Shown one piece after another: positions 6,934 to 14,374 of a stretch of 15,292 nt of DNA; the stretch's first letter is position 1, and each line of letters begins with the position of its first letter. The notes beneath the pieces were generated by a model, which worked only from the letters and a program-made list of their open reading frames with translations, was not told the DNA's origin and did no database searches. The DNA is taken from contig JBDUDA010000045.1 of assembly GCA_040003205.1 (NCBI GenBank), positions 1 to 15,292 of the forward strand. Direction: 5' to 3'. The position numbers and the translations under genes are program-made. Source of the DNA: JALYIM01 sp040003205 (GTDB taxonomy: Bacteria; Acidobacteriota; Terriglobia; Terriglobales; Acidobacteriaceae).

Positions 6934-9264
6934 ATGGAAACTGGGCCGCTCATTCCCTCTAACGGGCACGTGCGCCGGGACATTCAGCCGGTCTACACTT
7001 TAGACACAGGCAGGGAGTTCGCATCGGGCATAGACTTCACCGGCGCGCAAGACGCGATTCTGCCTCAGTATCTTCGCGTTCTGCAGAAACGTAAGTGGGC
7101 TGTCATCTCGTGCGTTGTGATCATTTTTACACTGGTGGCGATCGCCAGTTTCAGAATGATTCCAATCTACGATGCCGTAGGACGCATCGCCATTAACAAG
7201 CCCAGCGCCAGCATCATCAGCTTCAAAGAGAATTCCGTAGGCGTGGACGAAGTTGATCCCGCCGATCTCGACACCGAGGTTCGCATCCTACAGAGCGACC
7301 TGCTCGCGTTCCAGGTGATCAAGCAACTGAATTTAGAACAGCGTCCCGACTTCGGAGGCACGCACCCCCAGGCAGAGAATTCCGGGAATCTCGGCTTCGA
7401 GCAAACGGATTCCAAAAGAGCCACCGCTTTGCTGGGAATGTTTAAAGGCGGTCTCAAAGTCTCCCTAATTCCCAACACCCGCATTATCGAGATCAAATAC
7501 GCCAGTCCCGATCCGCAGCTGGGCGCTACGATTGTCAACACTCTCGCGAGCACATACGTAGAGCAGACTTTCAAAACCCGCTTCGAATCCACGATGCAAG
7601 CTTCCGATTGGCTCTCCAAGCAACTGGTGGACTTGCAGATGAAAGTGGAGACCTCGCAGGAAAAGCTGGTGCAATATCAAAAACAGCATGAAATTTTAGG
7701 TACCGACGAAAAAGAAAATATCGTCACCGAAAAACTGGGCGAACTGAATAAGGAATTGACGGCCGCCCAATCGGAGAGAATTCAAAAAGAATCGATAGAC
7801 CGCCTAAGCCAATCGGGAGATCCGGACGTCATTGCGACTCTGGCGGGTTCTGACCGTGAAATTCCCGGCGGTGGATCAACCTTGCTGGAGAAGCTTCGGG
7901 CGCAGCAGGTTGATCTTAAGATCCAGGTTGCGCAATTGAGCAGCCAATTTGGACCTTCCTATCCGAAGATCGTCCAGTTAGAAAATCAGAACACGGAAAT
8001 TGACTCGCAGATTCAACATGAACTTAAAAAAGTGGCGATAAAAGTTCACAACGATTATCTCGCGGCTATGCAGCGCGAGAAGATGCTGAATAGTGGCTTT
8101 GAGAAACAAAAGCAAGAACAAAACAAGCTTAACGAGAGTGCGATTGAGTACAGCATGCTCAAGCGCGACGTGGACACCAATCGCCAGCTATACGAGAGTC
8201 TGTTGCAGCGGCTGAAGGAGGCTGGAGTAAGCGCCGGGCTCAAGTCGAACAACGTAAAACTGGTTGATCCCGCGCGCGTGCCGACGTCGCCCTCTGCCCC
8301 CAATATCCCAAACAACCTGGCGTTTGCTTTGCTGCTCGGTTTAACTTCAGGAGTAGGATTGGCTTTCCTGTTGGAAAATTTGGACAACACTGTTGGCACG
8401 CCAGAGCAGGCACAAGCTATTTCTTCACTCCCCTCATTGGCTATGATTCCGCTGGCAGCTCGCACCGGGCTTGATCAGGCACGCAGGCAGCTCTCGGTAG
8501 CTTCGTCCTCGGGGGAAAGAGTTGAACTGGTTTCCCAGGCGCGTCCCCACTCGCAGATGGCAGAGGCCTATCGGGCTCTGCGGACCTCTCTCCTGCTTTC
8601 ATCCATTGGCAAGCCGCCAAAAGTCATTCTGATCACCAGTTCCACACCTCAGGAAGGAAAGACCACCACCAGCATCAACTGTGCTCTCGTCCTGGCGCAC
8701 AAAGGAGTTCGGGTCTTGCTGATCGACGCCGATTTACGCCGGCCAGGAATTCACAAAATTTTAGGACTTCCACACCGCAGTGGTTTAAGCAACTTGCTTG
8801 CCGGTTCTGCGAGCATCCAACAGGTACTGACTCACTCACCCCTCTTGCCCGGTCTTTCCGTGATCTCAGCCGGCACCCCGCCTCCGAATCCTGCTGAACT
8901 GCTGGCGTCCGCGGAAATGAAGGACCTTGTTCTCAGGCTGCGTGAGCAGTATGACCACATCGTGATTGACAGCCCTCCAGCACTTTCTGTTACTGATGCG
9001 GTCGTGCTCTCTACTATGGCAGACGCGGTGGTGCTGGTAATACGGTCCGGCAAAACAACCAAACAGGCATTGCGCCGGACGTGTGAGATTCTCGGCCGAG
9101 TGAATGCAAGAACAGTTGGTGTACTTATGAACGCGGTCGACTTCACGTCAGCGGATTACTCCCACTATTACGAATATCAAGGCAAGTACGGCGAGACCTA
9201 TTGGCGGGACGACGAAGCGCCCGAGCACGAGGAAGCCAACGACTCAACACCCGAAATCGCTTGA
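6934..9264 (+). CDS. Wzc/ExoP-type polysaccharide co-polymerase with BY-kinase (tyrosine autokinase) domain
   Basis: 776 residues from ATG 6934, which has GAGGAG 5-6 bases upstream; a TTG just before it is in frame but less likely. Order: cytoplasmic N-terminus; transmembrane helix 55-73; Wzz-type periplasmic region with long coiled coils (about 200-440); proline-rich segment VPTSPSAPNIP (449-459) and second helix 462-481, the Wzz signature; then a cytoplasmic ATPase with Walker A STPQEGKTTTS (570-580, Lys576), Walker A' VLLIDADLRRP (594-604) and Walker B HIVIDSPP (675-682). The C-terminus has a tyrosine cluster (Tyr742, 745, 746, 748, 752, 756), where BY-kinases autophosphorylate. These proteins control polymer length and export of exopolysaccharide or capsule through phosphorylation cycles. 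It leads an operon with a TPR protein and a ligase/polymerase. No outer-membrane exporter (Wza-type) or tyrosine phosphatase gene is seen in the window. Confidence 0.93.
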   Translation: METGPLIPSNGHVRRDIQPVYTLDTGREFASGIDFTGAQDAILPQYLRVLQKRKWAVISCVVIIFTLVAIASFRMIPIYDAVGRIAINKPSASIISFKENSVGVDEVDPADLDTEVRILQSDLLAFQVIKQLNLEQRPDFGGTHPQAENSGNLGFEQTDSKRATALLGMFKGGLKVSLIPNTRIIEIKYASPDPQLGATIVNTLASTYVEQTFKTRFESTMQASDWLSKQLVDLQMKVETSQEKLVQYQKQHEILGTDEKENIVTEKLGELNKELTAAQSERIQKESIDRLSQSGDPDVIATLAGSDREIPGGGSTLLEKLRAQQVDLKIQVAQLSSQFGPSYPKIVQLENQNTEIDSQIQHELKKVAIKVHNDYLAAMQREKMLNSGFEKQKQEQNKLNESAIEYSMLKRDVDTNRQLYESLLQRLKEAGVSAGLKSNNVKLVDPARVPTSPSAPNIPNNLAFALLLGLTSGVGLAFLLENLDNTVGTPEQAQAISSLPSLAMIPLAARTGLDQARRQLSVASSSGERVELVSQARPHSQMAEAYRALRTSLLLSSIGKPPKVILITSSTPQEGKTTTSINCALVLAHKGVRVLLIDADLRRPGIHKILGLPHRSGLSNLLAGSASIQQVLTHSPLLPGLSVISAGTPPPNPAELLASAEMKDLVLRLREQYDHIVIDSPPALSVTDAVVLSTMADAVVLVIRSGKTTKQALRRTCEILGRVNARTVGVLMNAVDFTSADYSHYYEYQGKYGETYWRDDEAPEHEEANDSTPEIA

Positions 9265-9283
9265 GAACAAGTCCAGCACGCCA

Positions 9284-10543
9284 GTGAAGATGCTCCCCAG
9301 CTTTCAGCCTCGAGCGAAGAAGTTATTTTCCATAGGGATGGTTTCGCTGGTGGCTCTCTGTTACCTCGGCCTTGCATTACGCGAGTTCGCCGCCGCATAT
9401 TTTGCTTCGAGGCTGGACATGAATGGTTTGCAGGCCGCCATTCACCTCGAACCCGCTAACGCTCTATATCAAGAGCAACTCGGAAGAGTCTTTTCCATCA
9501 CCGGCGATTGGAATGCGGCGGCTCGGGCCTATCAGACCGCAGCTTCCCTCAATCCGTACAAAGCAAGCGCCTGGTTCAATCTGGCATCTGTGTATCAGGT
9601 TTCCGGCAATCTTCCTGACCAGGAAAAGGCATTGGAGCAAGCGATCCGGGCCGATCCTCGCACTCCTGACGTGGCATGGGAGGCGGCCAACTTCTATCTA
9701 GCGCAAGGAGAGGTTGACAAAGCATTTCGTGAATTTCGTCTGGCGATCGAGGGGGATGCGACAAAAGCGGACGCGGCTCTGCGGCTTTGCCTGCGAGTGA
9801 ATCCGGACATCGATGCGGTCATGCAGCGCGTGTTGCCCTCCCGTGCGATTGGGTATATCTCGTTATTGAGCCTGCTGGAAGCGAGGCATGATACTCAAGG
9901 GGCATTCAAAGCATGGGCTGCCCTCATGGGGACGCAACAATCGTTCGAAATTCGCTACCTGTTCGAGTACCTGAAATATCTGTTGGTACAGCACGAAGTA
10001 GACGCGGCACAATCAGCCTGGAAAGAGGCAGCCGGGAAATTTGGCCTTTCTGCCTACCTGCCCACCCCGGAAAATCTAATCGTCAATCCCGACTTCAGCG
10101 CCGATATTCTCAATGAACCTTTTGATTGGCAATATAACCGCCAAGCGGGCCTGGCTTTGACGCTGGATTCGACCGATTTTCACGCTGGCCGCCGCTCCCT
10201 TTCGATCACATTTGAGGGTCCAGGCATTTCTGATGCCGGGATTTCCCAAGTCATTCCGGTAAAGCCCGGGAGGAAATATGACTTCTCCGCGTTCTACAAA
10301 GCGCCGGACATTCAAGGAGCCGGCGGGCCGCGTTTCTCTATTCAGGACGCCTACACCGGAGCGAGTCTCTTTCTCAGCGAGGAATTAAAAAACTACGACT
10401 ACTGGCACCAGACCGGGGGAGACTTCAGCAGCGGCCCTGAAACCAGACTAGTTAAATTAGGCGTTTTACGCGTACCCGATCGCGCCGCAATCCGTGGCAA
10501 GTTGCTGGTGGGAAATTTTAGATTGTCCGAGAAACAGCAATAA
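9284..10543 (+). CDS. Membrane-anchored TPR protein with C-terminal jelly-roll (carbohydrate-binding-like) domain
   Basis: 419 residues from GTG 9284 (ATG 9290 is an equal alternative; neither has a strong Shine-Dalgarno). A basic start is followed by one hydrophobic helix at about 15-32, an N-terminal anchor that puts the rest in the periplasm. Residues about 45-165 form tetratricopeptide repeats (for example ALYQEQLGRVFSITGDWNAA and AWFNLASVYQVSGN). Residues from about 266 (NLIVNPDFS) to the end resemble galactose-binding/CBM-like jelly-roll domains: an FDWQ stretch, HAGRRSLSITFEGPG, and V-PVKPGRKYDFSAFYKA. It lies 19 bases after the wzc-like gene and 15 bases before the ligase gene, so it is probably co-transcribed. 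A role in assembling or guiding the polymer at the periplasmic face is inferred from architecture and context only. Confidence 0.75.
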   Translation: MKMLPSFQPRAKKLFSIGMVSLVALCYLGLALREFAAAYFASRLDMNGLQAAIHLEPANALYQEQLGRVFSITGDWNAAARAYQTAASLNPYKASAWFNLASVYQVSGNLPDQEKALEQAIRADPRTPDVAWEAANFYLAQGEVDKAFREFRLAIEGDATKADAALRLCLRVNPDIDAVMQRVLPSRAIGYISLLSLLEARHDTQGAFKAWAALMGTQQSFEIRYLFEYLKYLLVQHEVDAAQSAWKEAAGKFGLSAYLPTPENLIVNPDFSADILNEPFDWQYNRQAGLALTLDSTDFHAGRRSLSITFEGPGISDAGISQVIPVKPGRKYDFSAFYKAPDIQGAGGPRFSIQDAYTGASLFLSEELKNYDYWHQTGGDFSSGPETRLVKLGVLRVPDRAAIRGKLLVGNFRLSEKQQ

Positions 10544-10558
10544 ACTAGAGGTTCTCAA

Positions 10559-11944
10559 GTGGCATCAACCAACCTGTCGCCGCGTCCCGGGTTCGAAGTG
10601 AATGAGTCGCGGCATCCAGTTGCGAGGCATGAGTTTGCGAACTCCGTACTCGCGATCGGAATACTTACTATTTTATTGTTCGGCCCGCTAGCGTTTGGTT
10701 ACGTACACTTCTGGGCAATTTTTATTCTCGAAGCGGGGACAGCGGCCCTTCTTCTTCTTTGGACGTGGACTCGCGTCGCCGAGACCGAGGTCCGCGTGCT
10801 TCCAAATCCTCTGTTTGGACCCATGGCAGCATTCGCGGCAGTGATTGCCATCCAGATCATTTTTGGGCTTTCAGCGTATCGTTACGCGACAATCTCAAAA
10901 GCGCTGCTCTATTGCGCTTACGCTGCTCTTTGTTTCCTTACGGCGCAGTGCAAACTTCGCAAGATCGAAGTAAAACATTTAGCCGTGGTTATATCGGCAT
11001 ACGGCTTTGCTATCGCCCTGTTTGCGGTACTTCAAAGCCTGAGTCCCAATGGCAAAGTGTATTGGTTTTTCCAACCGGAGGCGGGCGGTTGGATCTACGG
11101 CCCTTACATAAACCATAATCACTATGCGGGGCTGATGGAAATGCTGACTCCGGTGCCGCTTGTGCTGGGCCTCACAAAAGGAATTCATGGCACAAAGAAG
11201 GCAATTTTCTTTTTTGCGGCAATGTTAATGGCCAGCACGATATTTCTCTCGGGGTCACGCGGGGGCATGGTGGCTTTTGCGACCCAAATTATGTTTTTGG
11301 CGGCGGTTTTGAGTTTTCAGAAAGATCGAAGATCTGGCGTCATAGCGGCAAGCTTGATCGCCATCATTTTTGCTTTTCTTATTTGGGTTGGTGGTCGGAG
11401 CACAACCGAAAGAGTCGCCAGCATAAGACATGAAGCAGAAGAGGGTCTGTCTGGAAGTTTGCGACTCAATATCAATCGCGACGGGATGAAAATGTTCGCA
11501 CAGAAACCTCTCCTGGGATGGGGATTGGGAACCTTCCCAGTTGTATACCCCCAGTTTCGCAGCTTCTTCAGCGATAAATTTATCAATGAAGCGCACAACG
11601 ATTATTTGCAGTTGCTAGTGGAGACCGGAGGCGCCGGATTCTTTGTGATGCTGTGGTTCCTGGCGCTGGTTTATCGCGACGGCCTGCGAAAGATTAAGAA
11701 TTGGACTCGCGATCCCAATGGCGCTATTGCCTTAGCATGCCTGCTTGCTTGCACAGGAATTTTGGTCCACAGCTTCGTGGATTTCAATTTGCAGATTCCC
11801 GCCAACGCTGCTCTCTTTTACGTTCTTTGTACTCTGGCCTGCTCTCCCATGCAACCCGCGATCTCACCTGGCAACCTCGGAAAGAAACCGCGGAGCGTGT
11901 CTGCGAAGGCGTTTGGAAAGGACGTGGACTGCCCGCAAACGTGA
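10559..11944 (+). CDS. O-antigen ligase/Wzy-type polymerase family membrane protein
   Basis: 461 residues from GTG 10559, with AGAGG 7 bases upstream (10547-10551). About 12 hydrophobic segments are visible. A large periplasmic loop after the ninth helix carries WGLGTFPVVYPQF and EAHNDYLQLLVETG, with His346; this is the Wzy_C (PF04932) signature shared by WaaL ligases, Wzy polymerases and oligosaccharyltransferases of the PglL type. Such proteins move undecaprenyl-linked glycans to an acceptor or polymerise repeat units. Next to a Wzc-like co-polymerase, a polymerase role in exopolysaccharide synthesis is the simplest reading, but ligase and polymerase cannot be told apart from sequence. The C-terminal ~30 residues are polar and basic, probably cytoplasmic. 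Confidence 0.87.
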   Translation: MASTNLSPRPGFEVNESRHPVARHEFANSVLAIGILTILLFGPLAFGYVHFWAIFILEAGTAALLLLWTWTRVAETEVRVLPNPLFGPMAAFAAVIAIQIIFGLSAYRYATISKALLYCAYAALCFLTAQCKLRKIEVKHLAVVISAYGFAIALFAVLQSLSPNGKVYWFFQPEAGGWIYGPYINHNHYAGLMEMLTPVPLVLGLTKGIHGTKKAIFFFAAMLMASTIFLSGSRGGMVAFATQIMFLAAVLSFQKDRRSGVIAASLIAIIFAFLIWVGGRSTTERVASIRHEAEEGLSGSLRLNINRDGMKMFAQKPLLGWGLGTFPVVYPQFRSFFSDKFINEAHNDYLQLLVETGGAGFFVMLWFLALVYRDGLRKIKNWTRDPNGAIALACLLACTGILVHSFVDFNLQIPANAALFYVLCTLACSPMQPAISPGNLGKKPRSVSAKAFGKDVDCPQT

Positions 11945-12022
11945 GGTCTCGCGGCCACAATCATTTATTGCACATGCTACTCTACCGGAACGTCACTCGG
12001 AATCATGTCGTAGGAGGAATGA

Positions 12023-12664
12023 ATGTCGTTCAAACAGTTTTTGTTCATCGCTTTCATGGTGAGTGCTTTAGCGATCTCGCCCGCCCGGGCTCAGGACTTC
12101 GAGCAAAACAATAATGAGTTGAGCGGGATCATTGGACGAACATTCATCGGCACTCAAGGTATACCCAACGGCTCCCTCACTGATAACCACATCCGCTTCG
12201 GGAAGGGTCTCACTTTTGAGATCAATTACGCACGGCGAGTGTTCGTGAAACCTCTCTGTTCATTGTCACTTGAGTTGCCAGTCGTGATGAATCTCGACGA
12301 AGATATCCAAGTACCTGCGAATTTCGCCCCGGCTCAATACCGCTCTCTTTTTGTAACTCCTTCAGCACGAGTGAATTTTTTATCCGATCAGCAAATTTCA
12401 CCCTGGATCAGCTTGGGCGCCGGCTTAGGTCACTTCAATGCGGACTCAACATTAATTTTCGGCGGGCCAAACCCCGGAAGCACCGGTAGCTTTACAGGAG
12501 TCATCCAAATGGGACTCGGCTTAGACGTCAAGCTGCTCCATAGGTTCAGCGTTCGGGGCGAGGCACGGGATTTCTGGGCGGGTACTCCAAATCTGAACGT
12601 CAACGTTGCCAGCAGCCGCCAACACAATTTCCTCCTCGGCGGCGGAATTATTTATCACTTTTAG
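12023..12664 (+). CDS. Secreted outer-membrane beta-barrel protein (OmpA/OmpW-like fold)
   Basis: 213 residues from ATG 12023, with a strong AGGAGG 5 bases upstream (12012-12017). A Sec signal peptide is clear: MSFKQ, hydrophobic core to about residue 18, and cleavage after ARA (residue 23). The mature part alternates polar and hydrophobic residues (GLTFEINYARRVF, RSLFVTPSARVNF, PWISLGAGLGHF, GVIQMGLGLDVKL, HNFLLGGGIIYHF) and ends in phenylalanine, the usual C-terminal residue for BAM-inserted barrels. The size suggests about eight strands. It lies 78 bases after the ligase gene. Its strong own ribosome binding site may mean higher expression than the genes upstream. It could be a porin-like or adhesion protein and does not look like a Wza exporter. 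Its last 17 bases overlap the convergent nucleotidyltransferase gene. Confidence 0.75.
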   Translation: MSFKQFLFIAFMVSALAISPARAQDFEQNNNELSGIIGRTFIGTQGIPNGSLTDNHIRFGKGLTFEINYARRVFVKPLCSLSLELPVVMNLDEDIQVPANFAPAQYRSLFVTPSARVNFLSDQQISPWISLGAGLGHFNADSTLIFGGPNPGSTGSFTGVIQMGLGLDVKLLHRFSVRGEARDFWAGTPNLNVNVASSRQHNFLLGGGIIYHF

Positions 12665-13742
12665 ATGGGTTGTCTTGCGACCATCTAAGGCTTCTCGAAC
12701 TTAGGAATTTCGCTGCGCGGTTTATACAATAGTGCGCTTGCAACGGTAGCGGGTTTGCCGAATCAAAATCGCCTTCTCTATCGACCGTCGCTTCAACCGC
12801 GTTAGGCCATCGTCTCGGCAGGTAGCGAAGAAATGCTGCGGGACGGCGCACAGCGTTCTTGATTTGGTTTTCGAAAGGGGGCAGATTCGAATGATGCGGG
12901 TAAGCCCACTGCCGCAAAACACTCGAAACCAACCAGTCAGGAATTTTCTTACGTTGTTCTCGATCCGGCGTATCACCTAGCTCCGCGCCGAGGAGTTCTC
13001 GGGCCAACTGTAAAGCGCAAAGTACCCAATCCGCTCGCCGCTTGTTCCCCCCCAGGCAATAGTTCCAATCAAACTTAACCGGCCTTGACTCTAACGCCGC
13101 CGCAACATCGCAGAGCCACACTGGGCGCCAGGCTCCGTGCTTCAGGAAATGTATACCCAAAATGCGCAGATGGTCTTCAGCGCCAAGCACTCTCACTTGC
13201 GTATCGTCTACTTGAACGATCTCTGAACGTTCGTATAGAGACGCAAAATCTCCAGCGCCAAATTTTGTGATCACATCGTGCTCAAAATCTACCCAGCATC
13301 CTTTGCACTGCGGACCCCGCACAACTTCGTGGGCAAGAGCGTGCTGCTCAGGCGGGAGCAACAGATCAATATCTCCACTGGGACGAAGTCCCCACTCGGC
13401 ATACCAACGTGCGACCGCCCACCCCTTGAAAAGAATGGGATCGAGCCCGGCGGAGCGTAGCGCCGTAAAAACCTGGCTAACCTGAGCTTCGTGTCTGGCC
13501 GCCTGAATAGCGCTTTGGAGGTACGAAATATGAAGCGCTTCGGCCAGTTCTGGTGACAGCTGCGGCATTGAGCGGAGCCGCCGCCAAATCAGAGCGCCGC
13601 CTCCAGAGGAAAGAACAGTGGTAAGGATGGCTTCAATATCCTGAGGCAAGGCCTCTAGAAGTGGGGGGGAGTTCCGCCAGCTTCCGCCAAACAGCAAAGC
13701 CAGTACCTTTCCTTGCCGGGCGATCGCACTACTTCCTAACAT
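12648..13742 (-). CDS. Nucleotidyltransferase family protein (NTP_transf_5-like, PF14907)
   Basis: 364 residues from ATG 13742, 8 bases after the stop of the upstream cysteine-tail gene. The nucleotidyltransferase signature is at 103-128: ILFKGWAVARW (with the KG of this family) followed by RPSGDIDLLL, where Asp124 and Asp126 are the expected metal-binding pair. A C-terminal helical region includes EDHLRILGIHFLKHG and a WLCDVAAAL stretch, as in other PF14907 members. From recalled knowledge, this family often sits beside PqqD-like and HprK-like genes in polysaccharide or peptide-modification loci, as here; substrates are unknown. The reading frame is open upstream without a stop as far as 14297, so automatic callers may give a 549-residue fusion. 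The 13743-13973 part of that frame has no family resemblance, and the fusion is probably an artefact of the frameshift in the preceding gene. Confidence 0.72.
   Translation of the reverse strand: MLGSSAIARQGKVLALLFGGSWRNSPPLLEALPQDIEAILTTVLSSGGGALIWRRLRSMPQLSPELAEALHISYLQSAIQAARHEAQVSQVFTALRSAGLDPILFKGWAVARWYAEWGLRPSGDIDLLLPPEQHALAHEVVRGPQCKGCWVDFEHDVITKFGAGDFASLYERSEIVQVDDTQVRVLGAEDHLRILGIHFLKHGAWRPVWLCDVAAALESRPVKFDWNYCLGGNKRRADWVLCALQLARELLGAELGDTPDREQRKKIPDWLVSSVLRQWAYPHHSNLPPFENQIKNAVRRPAAFLRYLPRRWPNAVEATVDREGDFDSANPLPLQAHYCINRAAKFLSSRSLRWSQDNPSKSDK
12661..12688 (+). terminator. Hairpin at the end of the beta-barrel gene, possible terminator
   Basis: TTAGATGG (12661-12668) pairs perfectly with CCATCTAA (12681-12688) around a 12-base loop, and two flanking G-U pairs can extend it. 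It begins within the stop codon of the plus-strand gene. The T tract that follows is poor (GGCTTCTCG), so termination may be weak or factor-assisted. The same bases code for the C-terminus of the nucleotidyltransferase on the other strand. Confidence 0.35.
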
Positions 13743-13750
13743 GCGCTTTC

Positions 13751-14237
13751 TTAACCGCCACAGTGCCGCCCCGGATTGCAACGGCCGGAGCAACACTGTG
13801 CGTTCGACGTGCAAGGATTGCCATTGGGGCGGCACGATGCGGCCGCAGCCGGGAAAGGAATGACGACAGAAGCCACAGCGGGTAACGCTAACAAAGACGT
13901 GACACTTAATTGTTTTATAAGAATTCTGCGTGTATCTGATTTGAAGTTCATCTCGATGATCAGGCTGCGTAGAAAATAGGCCCGCCTTTTCCAGTTGAAC
14001 AAGCGCCAAGCGCGTCGCGTTCTCTTGGACGGCGGTTCCGTGACGTTCAGATAGAGTACGGCTGATATCTGAAGTTGTGTTTTTGCCGTCACAAAGCTTC
14101 CACACGGAAGCTGCCATCTCATTGAGACAAGTTGCCTTATTATGCTGAAGATTGATTACCAACGTCTCAGAGCCGACCTGACGAACAAGCGCTCGGATCC
14201 GTCTGGGTAAGCCATTATCTGCGAGATGCATCTTCAT
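13751..14237 (-). pseudogene. PqqD-like domain + signal-like segment + six-cysteine tail, copy 2 (frameshifted)
   Basis: Start ATG 14237 (MKMHLADNG). Residues 14-88 are a PqqD-like domain: VRQVGSETLV, CLNEMAASVWKLCDG (37-51), DISRTL, and LVQLEKAGLF. The frame must then shift by one base at the TTTT run (13973-13976, read as AAAA on the plus strand) to reach the second half: TRRILIK twin-arginine motif, LALPAVASVVIPFPAAAA hydrophobic segment, and a tail with six cysteines spaced C-x6-C-x5-CC-x3-C-x5-C ending at the TAA at 13751-13753. With one T removed the protein is 161 residues and matches copy 1 without gaps from KAGL through LALPAVA (39 residues each). The second half keeps all cysteines and differs from copy 1 at many synonymous positions, so the break is recent, a sequencing error, or bypassed by ribosomal frameshifting. 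It lies 47 bases after copy 1. Confidence 0.7.
13973..13976 (-). other. Apparent +1 base frameshift site in copy 2
   Basis: The homopolymer (TTTT on the coding strand, context CTATTTTCTACG) is where deleting one base joins the PqqD-like frame to the cysteine-tail frame with gap-free alignment to copy 1. The exact base is uncertain within a few codons. No classic slippery heptamer is visible. Confidence 0.6.
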
Positions 14238-14284
14238 ACTGCAAACCCCATTTATAACGGAGCGGCCGCCGTGAACGCCACCAT

Positions 14285-14374
14285 TTATCCCGAACAAACA
14301 TGCGTGTTATTGCAACGCCCTGAGCAACATTGCGAATCGAGCGTGCATGGCTTGCCGTTCTTGAGGCAAGAAAC
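14285..14374 (-). other. Predicted mature six-cysteine (knottin-like) peptide region of copy 1
   Basis: This is the part after the predicted AEA cleavage site: 29 residues with six cysteines in the C-C-CC-C-C order of inhibitor cystine knots. Cleavage and the disulfide pattern are predicted from spacing only. Confidence 0.5.

Noticed and set aside
11945..12022. Possible promoter before the beta-barrel gene (TTGCAC and TACTCT boxes)
   Set aside because: The boxes are only four bases apart, so they cannot form a -35/-10 pair; only the Shine-Dalgarno is supported.
11701..12114. Plus-strand frame of 137 codons spanning the end of the ligase gene and the start of the beta-barrel gene
   Set aside because: It overlaps two well-supported genes in another frame, and its composition is not protein-like.
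12648..14297. A 549-codon minus-strand frame that looks like a PqqD-nucleotidyltransferase fusion
   Set aside because: Its middle section (about 13743-13973) has no family resemblance, while another frame there encodes a cysteine tail nearly identical in layout to the neighbouring gene. A one-base frameshift explains both.
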